A stretch of 64,000 bases of DNA from positions 21,496,501 to 21,560,500 of the forward strand of contig OX327695.1 of the NCBI GenBank assembly GCA_946807835.1, in the 5' to 3' direction. Under the pieces are notes generated by a model. It did not search any database. It was not told the DNA's origin and saw only the letters and a list, made by a program, of their open reading frames with translations. Of the stretch, positions 55,596-64,000 are shown piece by piece. The stretch is from Ailanthus altissimus. Lineage: Eukaryota > Streptophyta > Magnoliopsida > Sapindales > Simaroubaceae. The position numbers and the translations under genes were made by a program. How positions within the stretch are numbered: the stretch's first letter is position 1; every line of letters begins with the position of its first letter.

Positions 55596-56153
55596 ACATT
55601 GGGAGGTATAGATAGGTATTTTAAAATTGTCTGAAGTCTAGTTAATTATTAGGTCAAACTACACTGTCTAGTTGTCCTTTTTTCTATAAATTATTAAAAA
55701 TTTAATATATTTAGAATAAAATTATCAATAATGCTAGATTTACAATTTATATGGTATATGATGTATCAATTATATGATTCATGTTGAATAATTATTAAAT
55801 TAGTAATGTAATAAATCTAACAACTATCTAATACATGATATTCTCCAATTAATAATATAATAGATGAAATACAAATTTTATATATATGTGAATTTTGTAA
55901 GTTTATTTTATATTAAACTAAGTACAAGATAATATTAAATATAATCTAATTCAATCATATATAGATAAGGGTAGGATTAACAACCCCATGTCTTTTACAC
56001 AATTTATTGCACAAGTTTTAAGCTCATGATGAGAAAACTAATAATAAAAGTAATGTTACTCATCTCAAGTCATATCTTAAATTGTATTTTAAGTATTAAT
56101 ATGTCAAGCAATTATTAGATAAAAATTAAATAATATGAAACAATAATTCATTA
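55596..56153. other. AT-rich spacer, no gene
   Basis: Only short AT-rich sequence. No frames, repeats or motifs of note. Confidence 0.5.
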
Positions 56154-56169
56154 ATATTTACTTTCTCTC

Positions 56170-56320
56170 AAGTTTGGGGTGCTTGCCGAGTTGGCAAGCC
56201 ACCTTTTTGTAAAAGCTCACTCTCCAACCATCAGGTCGGGGGTTCGATCCCTCCCCCATGTAGTTGGTAGATTGTGTGTGTGAGTGTAGTGTAAACATGA
56301 TAAAATATATATTTATATAT
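56170..56320 (+). mobile_element. tRNA-derived SINE
   Basis: An A-box-like GCTTGCCGAGTTGGC and a B box GGGGTTCGATCCC lie about 50 bp apart, as in an RNA polymerase III promoter. The 3' part is GTGTGTGTGAGTGTAG and then AT-rich. Flanks ATATTTACTTTCTCTC (56154-56169) and ATATTTACTTTCTTTC (56321-56336) form a 16 bp duplication with one difference. The layout is that of a plant SINE of about 150 bp. Confidence 0.88.
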
Positions 56321-56453
56321 ATATTTACTTTCTTTCTCCTCTCTCTTCTCTTTCTATTCAACAAATTTTTTTTAAAGAATTCTATTCAACATTTACTATT
56401 GGGATAAGTATAATTTTACTTTTACATTTTAAGTTAATTAATAACTTTACCCT

Positions 56454-57455
56454 CGTTATATATAAAATACTCAATTTTGTCATAATTCATTAATTTTTAC
56501 CGTCAATTTGAATGAAAAATTTACATTTAATATACTTTTACCATTTTACTCCCAATATGTAAATGAACACGTATTATTGTATGATTTGTTACAAATGATA
56601 CGTGTCATCGTATAATTGGTTATATTATTAATAAAATAAATTAAAAAAATAAAAAATAAAAACTGACACTATCGCCGAAAACGACTACCGACCACCATTT
56701 TTTGGCGACAACAAAAATGTATCAAATTTATATCATTGACTCTATTTTTTTTAATCTACACAATGGTGAGATCATTTTTGATAAAAACAAAATGACCAAA
56801 AAATAGTAGAGAGTAGCAGCGGCCACCGCCGCCCGCCGTTAAACGGTTGGGCATTGACTTGCACCGCCACCACAGGTTGACTGATCTATCCACCTGTGTT
56901 GGCAGTGCAAGTCACTGTCCCACCGTTTAACGGCTGCTGGCGGTGGCCGCCGCCATTCTCTACTATTTTTGACCATTTTTTGATCTTTTTTTACAAAAAA
57001 AATGATCTCACCACTGTATAAATTAAGAAAAATAGAGTCAAATAATATAAATTTGATAAATTGTTGTTGTTAGTGTGTCGCCGAAAAAGGTGGCCGGCGG
57101 TTGGCCTGCCGCTGTTTCCAGCGACAGTGCCAATTTTTATTTTAATTTATTTTTGTATAATTTAATTTATTTACAAATTATTTAAAAAAAAACTAATTAC
57201 ATAGTGACACGTGTCTAAAAGTACTAATTATATTTTAACACGTGTCATATTATTAAAGTTTATTTTTGAAATTATATTAAATTAATTAAATAAATGAGAT
57301 TATGCCATGTATTCGAAAAGACAATAAATAGATAAGATTGTATCACGTGTTTAATGAATAATTTATTTATATAGTTAGATTATATTTTTATCTTTTCACT
57401 ATTAAAATTAATAATAAAAATTAACGAATTAAAATAAAATTAAATGTTTGAAAGC
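56454..57455. mobile_element. Foldback (palindromic) element of about 1 kb
   Basis: The left half is repeated as an inverted copy in the right half: CTCAATTTTGTCATAATTC against the far right end, TGTCGCCGAAAA near 57073 against the left GACACTATCGCC near 56665, GATCATTTTT/AAAAATGATC, AGTAGAGA/TCTCTACT, GCGGCCACCGCC/GGCGGTGGCCGC and CCGTTAAACGG on both sides of the centre near 56895. The centre is GC-rich in an AT-rich surround. The arms are about 450-500 bp. No coding frame. Exact ends and target duplication are not determined. Confidence 0.8.
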
Positions 57456-58204
57456 CAAAAGGAACGAAACACGATTTTGGATGTTTATGGCTAAGCATTC
57501 ACAAATACATTATTTGAAAGCGAATTCCCTAAGCACTAAAACAATCGAGATCTAATAAAATTAGCTGACTGAGGAACTGAGATAGCACCAAATCCTAGAA
57601 TTATTGAAGGATTTGGTCTGAGTTTAGCTAAGTTTCAGAATTTGATTTTAAATTTAATCATAATGCTGGGATAACGTCTGCATTTATCGAGGTTAGCTGT
57701 TCTATTTTATATTGTTGAGACATCAAAAATCACCAAAACTTTTATTAGTAATTTACCTATAAACAAGAAAGTTAACAATTCAAAAATAAATAAATAAATA
57801 AATAAAAGAGAGAACAGATAAGAGAGGAGAGAATTGTGAAAGGGGAACAAATTGATAAAGAAGAGCGATAAATTATTGAACATAAAGAGGAGGAAAGAAA
57901 AATATAAATATAGATCATATTAACACCGTCTAGTAGGCAGGTCCTTACAAATTACATTTTTATTATAGTTTTAATTTTAATTATATTATTATTATCTTTA
58001 TTTAATTAAAAAAATAAATATATTTTTATTTTTTAAAATTGTTTAATCATTTATATTATAAAATTATAAAAAAAAAAATTTTAAATAAATAAAAAATAAA
58101 AATATATTATAACTAAAATTTATACAACCTTAAAAAATGACAGTGTTAATACCCTAAATAAATATTAATAAAAGTAATATTGCATGTGTGATATAATCAT
58201 TCAC
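57456..58204. other. AT-rich region, no gene recognised
   Basis: No recognisable family. A purine-rich stretch at 57790-57910 and AT-rich runs to 58130 are the only features. Confidence 0.5.
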
Positions 58205-58710
58205 CGTCAACTGTTTTTTCTCATTTAAAAGCTTAAAAATTAAATTGTTGAGAAAAAAGGAGCCCGATTCTGTCCAATATATTTTATATCATTATCTTTA
58301 TATTATTAACAACATTTCTCCAATCTCGAGGGACATGAACAGAAACCTATCCGACAAGAAGACCGAGTCATGTCACATCTGATATGTTGTATAGTAAGTG
58401 TAAACAGGCCAACTCATCATCCAATACCAAACCTGGAATTAGATCCACATGTTCAAATTGTGGCAACAGAGGCTTGGAAAATCTCAGGCTCTCAGTTGCA
58501 AAGGAAATTGAGAAACTCGTAGCAAAATAACCTCGCTTTTCTATATATTAAACCATTCCCATGCTCCAAATTGTTCTAGGATACTCATTGTAAGTATTTC
58601 TATTTTAGTTGTTAAATTTATTTTGTCCATTTTTTCACAATCATACGTATGAACACTACGTTTTATAGGTTTCTAAAGGATCATGGCCATTTTTTTAACT
58701 AAGAACTAAC
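58205..58710 (+). promoter_or_regulatory. Upstream block and leader of the BAHD pseudogene
   Basis: From GAACAGAAACCTATCCGAC (58337) it matches 19171-19566 and the orphan block at 29664. It keeps a TATA-like CTATATATTAAACC near 58540, which the intact gene's copy lacks. The same 5'-UTR features follow: GTAAGTATTT near 58590 and TATAG before GTTTCTAAAGG. Its first part (58205-58275) matches pieces at 13130 and 16243. Confidence 0.6.
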
Positions 58711-60039
58711 ATGGCAAGCTCTCGGATCATCTCAAGCAGTACAGTCTATGCAGCAGCAAATGACAAGGAACCAAGTCTTAAGATTGACTTAACCCCATGG
58801 GATCTTCAGCTCCTCCAAGTTGATTACATCCAGAAAGGACTTCTCTTCCACAAACCTCCAGTACAGAACACCTTCATCCACCACCTTAAGACCTCCCTTT
58901 CGCGTACGCCGGACTTTTTTCCCCCCACTTGCTGGTCGCTTAGCCATCACCGAACATGAGGATAACTCAATCTCCTTCATTATCAATTGCAACAATGATG
59001 GAGCCGAGTTTGTTCATGCTGCTGCAGAAGGAGTTTTTGTTGCTGATATAATTGAACCTATATACGTTCCTGATGTTGTTTATTCTTTCTTCCCGCTAAA
59101 TGGGATTAGGAACCATGAGGGTACCTCAAAGCCATTGCTTGCAGTGCAAGTGACTGAGCTGGCTGATGGCATTTTTATCGGTTGCACCATAAACCATACA
59201 GTTGTTGATGGCTCATCATTTTGGCATTTCTTCAATTCTTGGTCTGAAATCTCAAGAGGTTTAGTTTTGCTATCTAATCCTCCTGTTCTTCGTCGTTGGT
59301 TTCTTCATGATACTGATTGTCCCATTCACATACCTTACTTGAGCAGCAAACAACTTTATAGTAGTTTCATTCCACCACAGTTGCAACAAAGAGTTTTCAT
59401 TTTACAAAGGAAAACATAGGAAAACTCAAAGCAAAAGCCAATGCTGAGATTGGCACCAACAAATCTCATCCCTTCAAGCACTCTTATCCCATCTCTGGCG
59501 ATCAGTTATTCGCAGTAAATGTCTTGATCCCGATCAAGAGATTTATTATCGGCTACTAATAGGTGTCAGACCAAGATTGAACCCACCATTATCCCCACAT
59601 TATTTTGGAAATGAAGTTCAAGCTGGAAGCATAAGAATGAAAGCCAAAGATGTAATTGAGCAGGGACTTGGCTATGTGGCATGGCAAATGAACAAAATGG
59701 TTGCTGTGCACACAGAAGAAAAGTTAAAGAACTTCTTGGAGTCCTGGAGAGAAAACCCTCAACTACTAACAATGGACAGCATGGTAACAAATGCTTTGGT
59801 CGCAAGTAGCTCTCCGAGGTTTAATGTCTACGGTAATGATTTTGGGTGGGGAAAACCTATTGCTGTAAGAAGTGGTCCGGGGAACAAATCTGACGGGAAG
59901 GTAAACTCTGTTTCCTGGAGTACAAGAAGGAAGTGTTGACATTGAAGCCTGCTTTTCGCCCGATACATTGCAAGGCATTGGACATGATACTGAATTTGTG
60001 GATGCTGCCACCACACACCATGAATTCTCAATGTCATAA
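58711..60039 (+). pseudogene. BAHD acyltransferase pseudogene, paralogue of 19567-20871
   Basis: It starts MASSRIISSSTVYAA and stays close to the intact paralogue along its length, ending IEACFSP.. and TEFVDA. Four single-base indels break the frame. One is an extra C in a C6 run at 58921-58926 (C5 in the paralogue). Two are losses, near 59391 and near 59462. The fourth is an extra base near 59910-59930. The HXXXD motif (HTVVD, codons at 59194-59208) and DFGWG (near 59838) are still legible. The last residues differ and a TAA closes at 60037-60039. Because the lesions are single-base and some lie in homopolymers, a sequence error cannot be excluded, but four in one gene favours a pseudogene. 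Confidence 0.85.
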
Positions 60040-60239
60040 TATATATGTAAATCAAATTCTACACCTCCCTCTTGATAATAAAGAGCTGGTTATAAGACTA
60101 AATATGAGCATTATTTATATGAAAATCCTTAACATGCAAAAGTTCGCTCTTTATATTGTTTTTCTTCCCTCGAGACTTCTATTTTTATGTGTACATTCAT
60201 CCAGCAAACTCATTTATCCTAAAATCAAATTTTAAAATC
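60040..60239. other. Junction between the BAHD pseudogene and the copia relic
   Basis: No gene seen. The copia text begins soon after on the minus strand without a visible LTR, so the element is truncated here. Confidence 0.4.
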
Positions 60240-63121
60240 ACTTTATCAAATTTCTCATACTATTGCTTTAGAGCTTACTTAGGATCAAAAAGAGATTTTA
60301 CGAACTTACAAACTTTATGTTCTTGATGCTTCACTATAAAACCTTTTGGGCGTTTCATATATATTTCTTTTTCTAAATCTTTATTCAAGAAATTAATTTT
60401 TATATTCATGTGATAAATGACTAAGTTATGAATTAATGTTAAAGCAATAATATCCTAGTTGTTGTAATACTAGTGATGGGTAAATACGTGTCAAAATTAT
60501 CTTTTTCTTCTTTTTGTGTAAAATCATTAGCTAATAACCTTATTTTATACTTATCTATAGTATATCGGGTTTAAACTTTTTTAAATATCCACTTGCAGTC
60601 TATTGTCTTATTTCTAAGAAGAAGATCTATTAAAATCCAAATATTGTTTTGAACAATAGAATCAAACTCACAATTAGTGGCTTCTTTTCAAATAAGTGCT
60701 TCTATAGAAATCATAGCTTCTTTATAAGACGTGGGATCTCCTTCTACAAGAAAAGTATAAAAATCTTCTCCAAACTTCTTAGGTCTTTTACTTCTCCTAA
60801 ATTTGACTTGTAATTCACTAATAGTTACACTAGTAGATGGTTGATCACTAGTTGAAGTTCAGTTATAATTTATAGGCTTATTGACTTCATTTTTTAAAGA
60901 AAATATATGTTCAAAAAAAGACTCTTCTCTAGATTCTATTATTGAGTTTTTGGAAATTCCACTAACTTTAAAATTTAAAACTATAAATTTATTAGCACTA
61001 TTATTTTAAGCATAGTGTATTAAAATATTATCTATAGTTTTAGGGTCTATTTTCTTTCTCTTGGAATTGGGAATACCAACTTTTTTTAAGCATCTCTTCA
61101 CTTTAAGAATCTAAGATTAGTAGCTCTACCCTTTTAAGCCTCATAAGGAGTCTTTTCTCAATTCTTTATTGTTACTATTTTAAGTATAAAACATGCCGAT
61201 AGCATTGTTCGCGCCCCCTCGATGTAAAGTTCTTGAGTAAATTGAAACTTTACGATATTGAATTCACCAATTCATTAAAATCTATTTCAACAACACCATT
61301 GAATTATGGTGAATATGGAGGGATTACTCATTTATAATTCCATTCCCTTCATAGAAATTATTAAAAGTACTAAGTGTATATTCTCCTTCTCTAATTTTTC
61401 TCTAATTGATTCTCTATCTCATTCTTATACACTTTGAATTTATCAATACAACTCTTTTTTTTTTAATCAAATACACATAACAATATTTTGAACAATCATC
61501 AATAAAAGTTATAAAATATTTATTACCACCTTTAGTGAGTATTCTATTAGAATCACAAACAATACTATTTATAAGTTCTAAAAACTTGAGTATTTATTTC
61601 TACAAGCTTAAAAGGCTTTTTAGATTGTTTGGCTTGTACACAAATTTCACAGGTATGTCTAAAATCAATTTCTATCTTAGGTAATAAACTAAGATCTATC
61701 ATTCCTTTAATCTTCTTTAAATTCACATGACCAAGCCTCTCATGCCATGTATTAATAATTTCAACACTAAGAACTTCATAAATTTTATTAAAACTTGAAG
61801 CATTATTCGACTTAAAACAAACTATCACAAACATATCATTTACTCATAAATATATTGTTTTTGGAAATCATTACTCTTTTTGCCTCTAACATAATTTTGT
61901 ATCCTTGTTGGACTAAAAGAGAACTACTAATAAGATTTTTCCTCACTTTAGATACATGCCTCACATCCTTGAAAGTCAAAATCTTTTCAAAGGTCATCTT
62001 CAATTCAATATCTCCAACACCAAGTACTTGTATGATAGAATTACTACCTAAAGTCACACTTCCTCCACTTGAGTGCTGATAATTTTTAAAACAAACTCAG
62101 TCAATACAAACATGTACATTTTGCACCCGAATCAAATCATCATTCATTATTTTCAAAAGCAAAATTAACACTTAGGAGATTAGGATTATAGCTAATAATG
62201 GATTCCACTAAAAACATCCTTATCTTCTAGCACATTAACTTGATCCTTTTGTCATTTTCTAAATACTTAGACTTAAACTTGTGAACCTTAGTCTTCTTGA
62301 AATAACAGTCCTTAGTCATATGGTTAGTCCTTTTACAAACATAGCATGGCATATCCTTCTTGCCTTTAGAAATCTAAGGATCGTTATGGTGAGAATTTTT
62401 GTTAATCTTAGCCTTAAAGATTTTTATATTGGAACCATAACCATTGTATTTCTTATTATTCTTTGAGGTTTATATTAGGTTTACCTTAGTAGTCTCATTT
62501 TCACTCACATCATTAGACCTATTTTCTCTTCAATTCTAAGTGAAGTAATCACTTGTACCATGGTAAGTTATTATTTTCTATGCTTAAGAGGCTTTGCAAA
62601 ATCAGACCAATTGGTGAATAACTAACTTATCAAACTAGATATCTTATAATTTTCACTAAGTTTGGTGTCACTTTATTCAACCTTTCTCAAAAGTTCTTGA
62701 AACTCGAGACTTTAATCATTCATGGGTTTTGAGTCTATCGTCCTATAATTGTTAAAACTAGACATAATAAATCTATACATACCAATGTCTTCTACCCCAT
62801 AAATAACTTTTTAAAAGTATTTTATAAATCTAAAGCATTCTTAGTAGCCTAGTAAATATCATAGAGATGGTTCGAAAAAGTACTCAAATTTTGATTATTA
62901 TAATAATAATCAATGTCCTCTTTCAAAAGTTGAGTAGTGGAAGTTGTTGAAGAACAAGAACTAGAACTAAAGGTTTGTTGAGCTGTTAGGCTATTTGGTT
63001 CAATGACCGAAACTAGTCCTAAAATAGTAAGCCAATATTTCACTTGTCTTTGCCATCTCTTGAAATTTTGACCATTAAACTTTTTAGGCTTAATACTGCA
63101 TGTTTCTTTTGAACTATTCAT
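60240..63121 (-). pseudogene. Ty1/copia element, gag to RT, truncated and decayed
   Basis: Read on the minus strand from the right: gag starts at 63121 (MNSSKETCSIKPKKFNGQNF, KRWQRQVKYWL). A zinc-knuckle area is decayed near 62330. The protease-to-integrase linker at 62057-61836 reads GSNSIIQVLGVGDIEL, LTFKDVRHVSKVRKNLIS. The GAG-pre-integrase part at 61834-61565 reads NTWHERLGHVNLKKI and CEICVQAKQSKKPF. Then come integrase core text (GGNKYFITFIDDCSKYCYVYL near 61520) and the RT entry near 60740-60500 (SYKEAMISIEA, NCEFDSIVQNNIWILIDL, KWIFKK, ITSITTTRILL). It stops inside RT near 60240. Many stops. No 5' LTR or primer site is recognised to 64000. Confidence 0.85.
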
Positions 63122-64000
63122 TTTCTTAAAGAATTCTAAAAGCTAAGGAATTGCAATGAATATATAGCACAATTTGTTAAAATAAAAATAACTAGAAAAA
63201 ATTAAATTATAAAATTAAATGCAATATAGTAAATAACAATTCAAATTAAAGAAATTATAAAGTACCAACAAATTATTTTAATAAATGAATTAAATATACA
63301 TGAATACTTAAGAGGGTCATTTTTTCCTTATAAAATTAAATATAGATAAAATACAAAAGTTATTTTATAAAAACAAATTGTAAAAATTTTGATTGTTAAA
63401 AGTTATTACGAAAACACAAAATATAGATAAACAAATCGAATTTATTCTTTTAAAATGAACTCTAAAGATTTATGTTCCTTAAATTTGTAAAACAAAATTT
63501 TATTGTTTGAGCAATAAATAGTTCAAACTAAACACAAAATCTCTTTCTAATAAGTTTTTTAAAAAATAGTATTCGTTAAAATAATTTATGACTAGAGAAC
63601 TGTTTTTATCTATAAAAAACAATCCATGTTTATAACTCTCAAAATTTGTAAGAAATATTTTTATAAATTTATTTATTATAATATGTAACGGACTTGAGAA
63701 AATAAAACTCAATACAAGAATTTAACTCTTTTAAAAAAATTCTATGTTTTATTTCTAGTTGTATAATAAGATGTAAACAAAATTAATAAAGCAAAGTGCC
63801 TAACAAATTGCTAATAACAAATATCTCAAATCAAGCAAAACAATGAACATATCAATTTAAGAAATCAACACAATAATAAACCATAATTTTACATATAAGA
63901 TATTAGGATTCTCTTTGACTTTAGAATGTAAGTCACGTATATATATTATATATTTCTTTTTTAGGCATGTTATAAAATCATGTAACATAGAAAATGTAAT
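63122..64000. other. AT-rich region upstream of the copia gag, no feature recognised
   Basis: By position this should be the copia leader and 5' LTR. I find no TGGTATCAGA-type primer site on the minus strand and no LTR mate in the window. Confidence 0.4.

Noticed and set aside
56184..56260. Possible tRNA gene (A and B boxes)
   Set aside because: There is no cloverleaf or acceptor stem and the unit is flanked by a 16 bp duplication; it is a SINE.

Overview
The window is a repeat-rich stretch of a flowering-plant nuclear genome, most likely a dicot. It is very AT-rich. It holds a plant-type BAHD acyltransferase, FAR1-like transposase-derived pseudogenes, plant Ty3/gypsy and Ty1/copia elements, plant-type SINEs and MULE transposons. 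I cannot name the species. Only one undamaged host gene is visible: the BAHD acyltransferase at 19567-20871.

Layout. (a) 1-12710: a decayed Tekay-like (chromovirus) Ty3/gypsy element on the + strand; its left LTR runs off the window. Its integrase is split by a 2.1 kb-type solo LTR (4690-9017), which itself contains a second solo LTR of the same family in the opposite orientation (5798-7854). Each insertion has its own 5 bp target-site duplication. (b) 12717-16400: an RNase-H-like (RVT_3) relic, then a small long-TIR element (about 13475-14926) carrying an antisense fragment of an MSI1-type WD40 gene, a Pack-MULE-like arrangement. (c) 16425-20871: FAR1-like pseudogene 1, broken by a copia-type solo LTR, followed by the intact BAHD gene. 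(d) 24330-30580: a second copy of the block: FAR1-like pseudogene 2, broken by a third solo LTR of the family in (a), then a BAHD upstream region with no BAHD gene behind it. A flanking repeat pair and a SINE with a 16 bp duplication also lie here. (e) 31700-35690: decayed copia pol (minus) and a gypsy gag relic (plus).

(f) 36251-55586: a complete but decayed Mutator-like element with inverted termini and a 9 bp duplication (8 of 9 matching). It holds a small GRF zinc-finger gene (plus) and a mudrA-type transposase gene (minus) facing each other. A 1.56 kb solo LTR sits in the transposase gene. A 12 kb Athila-like gypsy element (37197-49250, minus, equal 1439 bp LTRs, tRNA-Asp primer site, GTTAT duplications) sits in the GRF gene.

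That gypsy element is the most interesting object here. Between integrase and the 3' LTR, in the same sense as gag-pol, it carries (1) an open 182-codon frame with a basic run, a four-cysteine cluster and an HELWH motif, and (2) an intron-free LONELY GUY (LOG)-like cytokinin-activating enzyme gene with intact N-terminal catalytic motifs and a broken C-terminal third. Its leader also has a row of hairpin-forming repeats.

(g) 56154-64000: a tRNA-derived SINE, a 1 kb foldback palindrome with a GC-rich centre, a BAHD pseudogene paralogous to the intact gene with a shared upstream region, and a decayed copia element on the minus strand.
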